This document shows positions 43,945 through 55,079 of a stretch of 64,000 nucleotides of DNA, piece after piece. Position 1 is the stretch's first letter, and every line of letters begins with the position of its first letter. The position numbers and the translations under genes were made by a program. Source of the stretch: Apricaphanius iberus (Eukaryota > Chordata > Actinopteri > Cyprinodontiformes > Aphaniidae); the NCBI GenBank assembly GCA_028564705.1, contig JAPXFQ010002105.1:60038-124037 (forward strand), in the 5' to 3' direction. Below the pieces are notes generated by a model. That model made no database searches. It was given only the letters and a program-made list of their open reading frames with translations, and was not told the origin of the DNA.

Positions 43945-45180
43945 TCACCCTTTCAAATCAAACTTTATTTATAAAGCGCTTTTCATACAAAAAAAAATGC
44001 AGCTCAAAATGCTTTACAGATTAAAATGACCCCACATAACCCGTATTCACATCACATGACAATTATTCCCCTATCCCAAATACACACAGGCACATATCCA
44101 CACACAAACAGGGAGCTGGAGAACGTTTTCTGCCATACAGGATTTGATGTCTAAAATACAGCGAAAAAGTGTATCCATTTGCTGTGTTTCATCAGGAGAC
44201 ATGGAGATGTACAACTGTCTATCATCAGCGTAACTGTGAAAGTTAACTCCAGGTCTCCTGACGACACCACCAAAAGGGAGCATATGGGGCACACCACATG
44301 TGATCTTATGGACCTTAGAGGAACAGGTATCTGAACTTACCATAAAAGTCCTGTCAGTGAGGTAGAATGTGAACCATCTATGAACAACACCAGAGAGGCC
44401 AATCTGTTTTAAATGGGTTAAAGAATAGTGTGGTCTACTGTATCAAAAGCAGCGCTTAGATCCAGTAGAACCAACACTGTCACCTTCTTAGCTTCCTAGT
44501 TAAATCTAAAATCATTTAAAATCTTCAGAAGGGCTGTCTCTGTGCTGTGGTTCACTCTGAAACCAGACAGAAATTTCTCTTGGACATCATGAGCGTTAAA
44601 GTCATTAAGTTAAATTAAAACAAGCTTTTCTAAAATTTTGCTTAAAACAGCTAAGTAGATACCGGTCGGAAATTGTTTAAATCATTGAAATCTAAATTGC
44701 TCTTTTTCAACAGGGGCCTCACATCCGCCCCTTTAAAGGAGGCAGGAAAAAACCTCGTCTGAAGGGAGCAATTCATCATGGTTAAAATCTCATCTCTAGA
44801 AGAATCATAAAATTGCTTAAAAAATCTAGTGGGAATAGGGTCCAAGATAAATGTGGTGGGCCTCACTGAGGAGAACACTTTTATCAAGACTCTCAGCCTC
44901 TACCAGGACAAAACTGTCCAGCGTTTCCTCTCGTATAGACACACATTCAGATCTCTCTAAAACCATGTTACTTTGAGCAGATAAAATATTACATGCGATG
45001 GTGTCTACCTTCCCACTGAAGTGGGCTTCAAACTCCTCATAGAGGGCGTTTGTGGGGGTTTTCTGAAGTGAATTAGTGTCACAGTTAAAACTGTTTGCAA
45101 TCGTGGAAAATAACATTTTAGGATTATTTTTATGATCTGAGATTATTTTGTAGAAGTAAGCTTTTGTTGACTTCCGTACT
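43945..45180 (-). mobile_element. L2/CR1-like LINE, RT part and tail
   Basis: The tail at 43945-44050 reads CTTTATTTATAAAGCGCTTT and ATGCTTTACAGATTAAAATG. Upstream on the minus strand: NFHSYADDRQLYISMSPDET with the YADD box, the RT start segment RPTTFILDPIPTRFFKQ and LKKSNLDFNDLNNFRPVS, and pre-RT text (KMLFSTIANSFN, HFSGKVDTI). Frames are broken in several places and the middle of RT is missing. Confidence 0.78.
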
Positions 45181-45420
45181 GCATTATTGCTGGGCAGGGG
45201 ATCCCTCGCCGTCCAGGACTGGCTGGATGTTAAGAGCCTCCCCAGGGCCGCAGCGATGGGTCGTTGGCGCCGAGGGCTTGTTCTGGGGGTTAGGTGTAAA
45301 ATTAACCACTCCTTGGCAGGCTGCAGCCTGGGGATTGGCGCGACGTGGAAAGCTGCCGCAGTTACCAGCAAAAAAGCTGGTGGAAAACTTCCGAGTGCAA
45401 CCTGCACTTTAAATTGGGGA
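45181..45420. other. GC-rich ORF-like segment of unknown origin
   Basis: About 240 bp, open on both strands and much more GC-rich than its flanks, between the LINE and the GTTGTAAC element. It may be the LINE's upstream coding part, but I recognise no domain. Confidence 0.3.
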
Positions 45421-45424
45421 GACC

Positions 45425-46448
45425 AGGGACAGTTGTAACAAGGGATGGTTGTAACACCTTGAATTCCTCCAGTCAGAAATAAAACTAGACAGGTAACACT
45501 CACTTTGCACATGCTCAGTTACAATGTCTTCTTGCTAGCAAAGACAGAGCTATAAATGAAACTCCCTGATAAAGTTAACACTAAAAGCGTTTGTTTAGGT
45601 TAAAATTACTTTTCTATCGAATGAATTTTTTGAATACAGTCCTGAGATCAAATGTATAAGAATCCAAACAAGTACTGTTAGAATCAATATTTTGTGAGCT
45701 AAAAATAGGAATGACTAGCATTTGTTTTAACTAGCAGTCAAGCTAGTTTAGGTGAGGTGAAACCGTAGCTGGTGATACTGGGAAGGTTCTAACGCCGTAT
45801 TACAACAGTCCCTGATCCAGGTAGTCCATGATTTTTAATAATATTATAAAAACATAGATAATCAACATAAATCATTTTTGTATGAAAATATAAGATGCTA
45901 GAATTTTGTATATTTAATATATCTGAACGTCACTACATCTCTAGTTTTTTCTTGTTATTACTGCTGTAACACTGACATTCTCCTTTTGTATAAATAAAGG
46001 AATATCTAATGTTATGTTCACTTTCCCCTTTATCAATTAATTTCACATCAAACCCAGCGAGAGAAAATAAATAAAAATCAGGACTCATATGATGAGGAAG
46101 AATTCTGCATATAGCGTGTAAATAGAGTGAAATAGTGACTAAGATTAATATTTTTTGTTTTCATTTTGACCATTTCTTTGATTAATTATGTATATTTTAT
46201 GTGTATTTTAGATATGTTACAACCATCCCTGGCATGTGTTACAACCTTCTCTTTGCACAAGGATGGTTGTAACCATGGAACAACTGCATTTTAATAAATT
46301 TTGCAACCTGTAGATATTTCATAAAATCATTTAAATACATTTATTCAGTAGTTGACACACTGACGTTTATAATATAACAAATGGGATATTCTAATGGTTT
46401 TTGATTTATTGGAAAAATCTAAAAAAGTGTTACAACTTTCCTGGGGCT
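45425..46448. mobile_element. GTTGTAAC-motif TIR element
   Basis: The left end CCAGGGACAGTTGTAACA and the reverse-complemented right end CCAGGAAAGTTGTAACA are inverted. The octamer GTTGTAAC or its complement occurs six times: twice at the left end, three times at 46210-46275 and once at the right end. There is no ORF of note. Confidence 0.55.
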
Positions 46449-47430
46449 TTAAATACTCTCTGCTCAGGGTCCCCTTCTATCATGATCCAGCCCTGGCTTT
46501 GTCTTAGTCTGTCACTTAAAACAACAAAAAACAACCTTGGCATTTGTAGTTGTAATACTAAACAGTGAAAGAGTAACATGAATACTTTTAGAATGCACTA
46601 AATGTGTTAAGAGTGCTTTTAGAAACGGACTGGTCTCTTACTTCAGAGCATGAAGGGTGAGTAATGTTTCGGGGCAGTGAGCTGGAATGGGATGCAAGGG
46701 GAAATCGTTGTGAATGTCGGGGAAACAATAATATAGAAGTTAGAATAAAAGGTTACAAATCTGTTAGTTATGTCGAAATGCTATTTGGCATCATTACAGT
46801 ATGAAGGGTGCCACAGTTTAAAGTACTTGGAGGATCTAGTTTGAAAAATAAAGGCTGGTTCAAACTGAGGGCAACTTTTCTAACCTGGTTTGTGAGACAT
46901 ACCTTAGCACGAGGATTCGATATCATTTTATTTTTTCCAATACGTTATATTTTCTGTTAATGGCTTTTCGAAGTTCTCAAACATGAGCACAGGTCTGTAT
47001 TTTAGAAGTAGCTGTAGATGACTGCTGACAGGGATCATTTTATTTAGCCTGTTCCTTCACCTGGAACTCATTTCTCAAGGAGAGGAGCAGAAATGTGTTT
47101 CCCAGAAATTCTTTCTGTGGGTAAAAAAACACACAAGAGCAGCTCCAAAAATAAGACCAGACACATCCAAACTTCTGAATGTGACGCTGTTGGTGTGTGT
47201 TTTTTGCCTGTTTTCTTTATGTTAGCTTTAACATGAGCAAAATGAGTACAAAAAATTATGTCTCCAAAAATGAATGGCAAACATATTCCTTTATTTCACA
47301 AACTACAAAGATTTGCTAGCAACATTAGACAACAAAAATCATCATGAAGACAACGGACAGGCCAGAGAGGATGCCATCGATCATCCATTATCTGGAAATG
47401 GAAACAGCATAGCACTTTTGTAATTCTATC
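46449..47430. other. No recognised gene or repeat
   Basis: AT-rich spacer with short ORFs that lack support. Confidence 0.35.
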
Positions 47431-47434
47431 AAGA

Positions 47435-47612
47435 TACAGTGCCCAGTAAAAGTATTCACCCCCTCGGATGTTTTACCCATTTTATTGGTCTTACAACTGA
47501 GTAAATGAAATGTTGGACTTTTTGGGGAAAAAAGGCAAGTAATCCCTCTAATGTCAAAATAAAGAAAAATAATCTACTAAATAATGATTGATTTAAATAA
47601 GAATAGGCAACA
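47435..47612. mobile_element. Left end of a Tc1-like element
   Basis: CAGTGCCCAGTAAAAGTATT and CACCCCCTCGGATGTTTTAC resemble the terminal inverted repeat of a common fish Tc1-like family. Text at 48950-49100 (GAGCTCTGTGAGATGTTCAG) resembles its interior, so the element at 47613-48945 may be nested in it. Confidence 0.45.
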
Positions 47613-48945
47613 CACAGGTGAAATTCAAAATTTTTGAATATAATGCAAAAGTTAATTATTTCAGTAATCAAACTTAAAAGTTGAAACTAATGTCTAGTAT
47701 AGAATAATTACATGCAAGTGAGGTATTTCAAGTCTTAAATTTTTATGATTATGGCTTACAGTTTATGAAAACCCCAAATTCAAAATCTCAGAAAATTGTA
47801 ATATTTGTGAAGAGGTTCAACAGTTTAGGCTCCAAGTGTCACTCTGATCAGCTAATTAATCCAACACACCTGCAAAGGATTCCTGAGCCTTTAAATGGTC
47901 TAAGTCTGATTAAGAAGGAACCAACGCCATGGGGAAGACTGCGGACCTGAAAGTTGTGCAGAAAACCATCATTGACACCCTCCATAAGGAGAGAAAGCCT
48001 CAAAAAGTAATTGCAAAAGAAGTTGGACGTTCACAAAGTGCTGAATTAAATCACATTAATAGAAAGTTATGTGGAACTGAAAGTGTGAAAGGGAAAGGTG
48101 AACAAGCAGCAGGGAAGACTGGAGCCTGGAGACGTTTGTCAGGAAAAGGCCATTCAAAAGTGTTGGGGATTGTAATGGGAAACTTATTTCAAGATCAGTT
48201 CTTTTTAGTGATTAGTAATTATTAGTAAAGGCATCCGGTGAATATAGCATAATGCTTGGGACTTAGAGACTGAAGTTGGAGGAGACTTATTTACATTTTA
48301 CCTACTCTGGATTAACTGAAGGACAATGAGAGACATTGTTATGTCTCTAGAGCAGTTCACTCTAAGATAAGTTCACAGAGCTGACAGAGAGGGAACACAC
48401 TTCGTTCTAGCTTGGGGAGAGAGCAATTTACCCGAGAGATGGGTCTCTGTTCAGATCCTAAAAAATATCTTTAAAATTCCAATGGAGACTGAATCAGCCA
48501 CATCCTTATCTACATCTATATGGCAGCTTGCCATATCAAATTACACATCTCATCTCAAATTAGAGTATCAAGAACCACCACACACAAATGGATCCTGGAC
48601 ATGGGATTCTAATGTCCTATTCCTCTTGATAAAGTCACTCAAAAAAAAAAAAGAACTGGACTGTTGCTCAGTGGTCCAAAGTCCTATTTTCTGAAGAGAG
48701 CGATTTTTGCATCTCATTTGGAAACCAATGTCACAGAGTCTGGAGGAAGAATGAAGAGAAACACAGTACAATATGCTTGAAGCGCAGTGTGACGCCATAA
48801 CCATCAGAATAATAACAAAATTGGTTTTAAATACCTCACTTTGCATGTAATAAGTCTATATCATATCTTAGTTTCACATTTTAAGTTGAATTACTGAAAT
48901 AAATGAACCTTTGCACAATATTCTAATTTTTCGAGTTTCACCTGT
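47613..48945 (+). mobile_element. Tc1-like element with about 110-bp TIRs, degenerate
   Basis: ACAGGTGAAATTCAAAA at the left and, inverted, ACAGGTGAAACTCGAAAA at the right continue to match for about 110 bp (both reach CATGCAA(A)GTGAGGTATTT). Inside, 47929-48225 encodes MGKTADLKVVQKTIIDTLHK and KVIAKEVGRSQSA, a Tc1 helix-turn-helix. The catalytic domain is missing and replaced by sequence at 48230-48700 that I cannot place. Confidence 0.7.
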
Positions 48946-49419
48946 TAGTCAAGTGACTGTATGAATAATTTAAGGGATGCCAGATAATGAATTGAACAGA
49001 GCTCTGTGAGATGTTCAGTGTTTGGGATATTGTTTGATAACCTTAATCCATATTGAAATAGTGATGACTAAATGGAATTGATCACACTGACTTTGATGTA
49101 CAGTTGTTAAAGTAAACTGGGGTTAACACATGTTAGTCACACTTCACATTTTTATTTTTAAATCATCTTGATTGTGTCTGACTTAACGGCTCTTTGTTGG
49201 TCTGTCACATAAATTGTTTTAGTAAAATTCTAATTATTTTTAAAATGAATTTTATATAACAGCTTCTCTGAAAGTAAGGTACCTTCTAAGAACTGGTAAT
49301 CAATATAACTTTGAAATATCCACCTCAGCTGAAGTAGAAAAGGGAAAAAGTCAGTGGGAATGTAAAACCTTTGAGCTTTGGGCACACAAAGTAAGGTCAA
49401 CGTCAACGTGTCCTCATAA

Positions 49420-51247
49420 AGATCAGAGACAGCAAGGACACTTACAGGAAGAAGCTGGAGAACAAACTACAGAGAAACAATATAAGAGATGTTTGGTCTG
49501 GAATGAAAAAGATCACAGGCTTTAAGCACAGGAAGGACTGGACAGATGGAAGTGTGGATAGTGCCAATGAACTGAAGAAATTCTTCAATAGGTTCAGTTC
49601 AGGAGCAAGCTCAGCATCCTCGTCTCCTGTTTCCCTCCAGAGAGACATCCGACTCTCCTCTGACCCAAACCTGTCCTGTCACACCTCAGATGTTTTATCT
49701 TCCCCCTCAGTCATGAACTCTTCTTCTTCCACAAATTTGTCTTCGACCAAGTCAGGAGATTCCGTTACCCCCTTTACCTCACCTTCCCACCTATCTTTTT
49801 CTAAAAGTCAGGTGAAGAGGCAGTTGGAGAAACTGAACCAGAACAAGGCTGCAGGTCCAGATGGTATCAGCCCCAGAGTCCTGAAGACCCGTGCAGAGCA
49901 GCTCTGTGGGATTCTGCAGCACCTATTCAACCTTAGCCTGAACCAAGAGAAGGTTCCAGTGTTGTGGAAGATATCCTGCCTTGTTCCAGTACCAAAGAAA
50001 ACTCACCCATCAGTCATCAATGACTATAGACCTGTTGCCCTGAAATCTCACATCATGAAGGTCCTGGAGAGACTCTTGTTGCCCCACCTGAGTAAGGAAA
50101 CTAGAACCTATCAGGACCCCCTGCAGTTTGCTTATCGCCATGGTGTTGGTGTTGAAGATGCCATCATCAACCTGTTTCAACCATCTGGACAAAGCAGGCA
50201 GCACTGTTAGAATCATGTTCTTTGGTTTCTCCAGTGCATTTAACACAATTCAGCCTGATTTGCTTTGTCAGAAACTCCTGAAGAAACAGGTGGAGGCCTC
50301 AACAATCAGCTGGATCAATGACTTACCTGACAAACAGACCACAGTTTGTGAGACTGAAGGATTGTATGTCAAACCAGCTGATCAGCGGTACAGGAGAACC
50401 ACAAGGAACTGTACTCTCCCCATTTCTTTTCACTCTGTACACCTCAGACTTCCATTATAAGACAGAGACTGGTCATCTGCAGAAATACTCAGACGACTCT
50501 GCAATTGTCGGGTGTATCAGAGATGTGAAGAAGCTGAATACACAGAGCTGGTGAGAAGCTTTGTGGCATGGTGTGGAGACAATCATCTTACCTTGAATGT
50601 GAACAAAACAAAGGAGATGGTTGTAGATTTCAGAAGAAACAGAAACAAGTCAAAGACTGTCTCCATCATGGGAGAAGAAGTGGAGGTGGTTGAGAAGTAC
50701 AAATACCTGGGAGTTCACCTGGACAACAGACTGGACTGGAGAATCAACAGTGAAGCCGTCTACAAAAAGGGACAGAGCAGACTGTACTTTCTGAGGAAGC
50801 TGACGTCCTTCAAGATTTGCAGCAAGATGCTGCAAATCTTTTACAAGTCTGTTGTGGAGAGTGTCATCTCTTCGTCCATCATCTGTTGGGGTAACAGCAT
50901 CAGAGCCAGGGACTTAAAACGGCTCAATAACCTGATGAAGAAGGCTGGTTCTGTTATCGGGACGCCTGTGGAATAACTGGAGATAATGATGCAAAAAAGG
51001 ATTCTTCATAAAATTAAAAAGATCATGGACAACCCTGAGCATCCTCTCCATGAGACTATCCTACGGCAACAGAGTATCTTCAGTCGGAGGCTTCTTCAGT
51101 TTCGCTGCAACACAGACCGCTACAGGATATCCTTTCTCCCCACAGCCATCATGGTCTACAACAACTCCTTGAAAAATTTATTAACGAGCCACAACAACAA
51201 GTAATTTCCCTCTGGGATCAATAAAATATTTTTGAATTTGAATTGAA
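49420..51247 (+). mobile_element. Rex/CR1-like LINE, 5'-truncated
   Basis: It encodes RT of a LINE in three frames. 49503-50210 has LNQNKAAGPDGISPRVLKTR and INDYRPVALKSHIMKVLERL; 50318-50554 has GEPQGTVLSPFLFTLYTSDF and YSDDSAIVG; 50512-50976 has NVNKTKEMVVDFRRNRNK and the C-terminus. The catalytic box reads YSDD rather than YADD. At least two frameshifts and a short internal loss near 50210-50318 are present. The 3' end is CTCTGGGATCAATAAAATAT with a TTGAATTTGAATTG run. Clade naming (Rex1 or CR1/L2) is uncertain. Confidence 0.82.
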
Positions 51248-52065
51248 AATACTGAGTTGGGACAACCTTGCCTCCTCTGAGGAACTCTGTTGCAAGAGAC
51301 CTCTGAGATCAATTTATTATCTTCATTTATTATCTTCATTCTAAAAGCAAACAGGCATATTCTAGATGTCTGCTCAGAGCATATTTGGCAAATGTAGCCA
51401 TTGCTGTTGAAAACTGAAACTTAGTTTTCATCCACTGCATTGCAAATTTGTTTTTTCTCTTTAATTTAGTCACGGATTTGCTTTAAGAGAAACCTAACCG
51501 TTTTAGGCACAAAAATAATTTACTTTCTCCTTTGTGAAAATGCAGAAAAGCTTCTCCCACAGTGCACCCAGCAGGAGCTTAGCACCAAATGGCTGCCGTG
51601 GGCACTGCTCCACCTCAGCTGAACTCTTAATCAGCATTGCTGGTAAACATGCTGTTATCAGATCAGCTTATGATTCCCACACATTTCATTTTAATTACGT
51701 ACTGAAAAAAGTCACAAGATATAGATTATGACTTGTTTAAAAAGGAGATGGATGCACATCTGTTGATACCAGAAAACATTTCTTGAAATCCTTTTACAGA
51801 TAAATGACTCGTGATTATCTGCTTCGTGGAACCTACTGAATCACACAGTGGTATCATTTTTGATCAAACAACAGGCTGTTCTGTGCAGATTTCAATAAAC
51901 ATACAAGTTGATGTTTTTGTTTTAAAGACATTCATCCCGGTTTTAATAACAGTGCAGTATAACAAGGACATTATCAACTTGTCTGACATTTAAAGTGATT
52001 CTGACATATAACCTCGGATGAAAGACTTACACGGTGTGCAGAAATATTAGGCAACGAAGTATTGT
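51248..52065. other. No recognised gene
   Basis: AT-rich spacer. At 52069 the text CTAGGGATGTCCCGACCAGC is the left end of a fish hAT MITE whose right end was not found. Confidence 0.35.
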
Positions 52066-52322
52066 GACTAGGGATGTCCCGACCAGCATTTTCGGCCTCA
52101 GATCCTGATCCGATCTTTTCACCTCAACTCCAATCTTATTTTGAGTCCTGATCCGACAGTTTTCGCTTAATATTGACATTTATATAACTGAAATAACATT
52201 AATTTAATCAATAAGCATTACAGTAAATCCTTTGAAATCTAAATATTACAGAGAACTAAAGATCAACTTCAGTTTAATATTTTAGACAGAATTAAAATGC
52301 AAAAAAATTATACTTGGTACAG

Positions 52323-52347
52323 TATTAAAGAAAAAATAAATAAATAA

Positions 52348-52391
<44 letters not shown>
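52323..52391. repeat. (AAAT)n and (AT)n microsatellite
   Basis: A few ATAA units pass into about 20 AT dinucleotides. Confidence 0.9.
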
Positions 52392-52393
<2 letters not shown>

Positions 52394-52746
52394 TGGCATG
52401 CGCAATGCTGCCCTCCACTTTGATAGGATCAGCATAGATATCAGATGCTATTTGAACACAGCACACGTGCCGTTCAGCGTCTGCCTTTTTTCATCCTCCT
52501 TGCTGCAGAAGCTAAAGATGAGTTTTTCTCTGCTTAATGTGGTTCATTGTTGCGTGTAAATGCCAGAAGGTGAGCTTCTATGCCTTTATTATATAGTTTA
52601 AAGTACGGTTAAGCATATTTGTTGAAGTTTACCCATATTACAATCGTGTTTAATCTGCTATGCTCATTTGTGGTAATCAAGAGTCCTTGTTTGCACCGTT
52701 ACGGACATTTAAATTATTGCAGAATCTCAGTCAAAAGTAACTAGGA

Positions 52747-54541
52747 TATGGAAAGCCGTTTGAGTATTTATTAGATATCTTTGATATCAGATGTCTTACT
52801 AGTAGACACTAGTAAGACATCTGCCACACTAGTATAACGACTGTGTCTTACTTGTAATGTTTTTTCCACTACTAGTGACAGTCTGGGCCTACTAGTATGC
52901 AGTCAGCCCTTACTAGTAAACTGCTGTGCCGCACTAGTGATACTACTAGAAAAACTAGTAGGCATGTGTCATGCACTAGTAGCCTCCTGGACCCTACTAG
53001 TGTCGCCAAAATGCCCACTAGTAAGGCAAGGCAATTTTATTTGTATAGCACACTTTCAACACAAGGCAATTCAAGGTGCTTTACATGATTAAAATTAGAA
53101 CACGGAAAAGAGAGCATAAATCACTTTGAAGATTACATAAAATAGATACAAGAAAGCATTTACAATAAAACAGTAATCAAGACGATAATTTGTATGGAAA
53201 TTAAAAACAAGCATGTAAAAAGCAATAATAGGACCAGTTACTCATAAGGGAGTCTAAATAGGTACGTTTTAAGTTTAGTTCAGTGTCTCTACAGCTTTGC
53301 ATTCTCCCCGTAGTTTGTTCCAGATATGGGGAACATAGAAACTAAAAGCTGTTTCTCCATGTTTGGTTCTGGTTCTAGGGACGATCAGTACACTAGAGCT
53401 GGAGGACCTGAGTGATCTGGATGGTTTGTACCGTGATAGCAGATCTCTAATGTACTCTGGTGCTAACCCATTCAATGATTTATAAACTAATAAAAGCACT
53501 TTAAAGTCTATTCTCTGAGCTACAGGGAGCCAGTGTAGTGAGTTTAGAACTGGGGTGATGTGTTCTACTTTTCTGGTTCTAGTGAGAACACGAGCAGCAG
53601 CATTCTGTATCAGCTGCAGCTGTCTGATTTTATAGGTAAACCTCTGAAGATACTGTTACAGTAATCAAGGCGGCTAAACACTCTACTAGTAGCACTAATG
53701 AGACTTTTATCATATTAATAGTACAACAAAAAAAGGCCACATGTCAACTATTGAGGCATGTTTTACTTTACTAGTAATACTTGTAAGCACCAAATGTGCA
53801 CTAGTAGCACTAGTAAGCGGCAAAATGTCCACTTGTAGCACAAGTAGGGGACTTTTACACCTTAGTAGTACTAGTGATGTCAAAAATGCTTACTAGTGTT
53901 ACAAGTGGTATTCTTTTATTTTTTATTGGAGTAACTAGTAGAAGAAAGTTTGTCTCACTAGTGAGCATCTGGACGTCACATGTAAAGGCTTTTGCTGTAT
54001 TGGTGAGCATCTGTACTAGTGAGGCAGAAGAGTGAACTAGTTGAGAATTCTGTACCACTAGTTGTACTAGTGACAGCACAAATTTCTACTAGTTAACTTC
54101 CAGTGTGTCATTAATAACAGTAGTAGCACACAGATGTCAACTAGTTCACTCTGCTGACTCACTAGTAAGATGTAGCTGCCCTAGTAGTCTGCCAAAGTTG
54201 CCCTACTAGTGTGCAGAAATGCCTAACATGTTACAGAAATGTCCTACTAGTTGTATGTAGTCACGCACTGGTAGTGTGTAATTGCATACTAGTAGTGTGC
54301 TAGTTGCGAACTACTGATTCATAGATGAGCACTAGTACAGCCATAACATTTACATGTGATGATCAGAAGCTCACTTGTGAGACAAATTTTCTTCTACTAG
54401 TTACACTAGTAAAACACAAAACTAGTGCTACTAGTGGCCACTATGTGCCCAATAGTAGCACTGGTGGCCTCAAAATGCTCATTAGTGCTACCAGTGGCTT
54501 CTAAGATTAGTGCCACTAGTTCTACTAGTGGCACTAATCTT
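52747..54541. mobile_element. ACTAGT-rich element, copy 2 (longer, right TIR missing)
   Basis: The left end TATGGAAAGCCGTTTG matches copy 1 at 3108. Shared blocks follow in order (CTTACTTGTAA, TTTTTTCCACTA, AGTAGGCATGTGTCATGCAC). About 35 ACTAGT palindromes occur in about 1.1 kb, not counting a LINE inserted at 53023-53690. Two perfect hairpins built on the motif are present (52789-52822 and 54503-54541). I found no counterpart of the right terminus seen in copy 1. Confidence 0.7.
53023..53690 (-). mobile_element. LINE 3' fragment inserted in the ACTAGT element
   Basis: The minus strand encodes LLLVYKSLNGLAPEYIRDLL and PRTRTKHGETAFSFYVPHIW, the C-terminus of an L2/CR1-type RT, then the tail whose complement reads AAGGCAATTTTATTTGTATA. 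ACTAGT text resumes on both sides, so this is a later insertion. Confidence 0.75.
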
Positions 54542-55075
54542 AACAGATTTGACATTTCCTGTTTTACCTACAAAGGCTTTAGCTGGGCTTTTGTCAGGAA
54601 GACTAGATGGAAATCCAACACCATTTGTAGGAAATGAACTGCGAGAGAGTGCTGTTCACAAAGGCCAGAATGAATGCATTCACTATAATGTTCATCAGAC
54701 CAAAACTGAGTAAGTTTAGTTCACGTTGACAAAAAATATGAACGAGTTCATGAACAATCCTTCAATGAACCAGTACAGGAACAACACTGTTCCTAGTCAC
54801 CCTGAGATATTCCCAAAGCCAGAAAGGATTGGGCGTATCCCTCCCTTTTATTCTGGGTAATTTAAATGGACACCTCCCAGTGGGTAATGCATGGACATTG
54901 ACCTTCCCAGAATGACCTTCAAGGGGAATTGCGTTTTCTTTTCAAACTGGATCTTATTGTGTCAACAAATTTTATGTTTTCTTACTCACCCTGAAAGTTT
55001 TGGAGCAAGTCTGAGCTGTTCAGAAGTATTTATATCCACTTCCTCCATCATCGGAAATCCGTAGGATGGGAGTGG
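54542..55075. other. No recognised gene
   Basis: Spacer between the ACTAGT element and the L2 below. Nothing is supported. Confidence 0.35.
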
Positions 55076-55079
55076 CAGG

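Noticed and set aside
45164..45438. GC-rich overlapping ORFs as a host gene
   Set aside because: Open on both strands because of base composition, with no domain or splice sites, and sandwiched between repeats.
52747..54541. ACTAGT copy 2 as a Helitron because of its 3' hairpin
   Set aside because: Copy 1 of the same family has long terminal inverted repeats, which Helitrons lack, and no CTRR end follows the hairpin.
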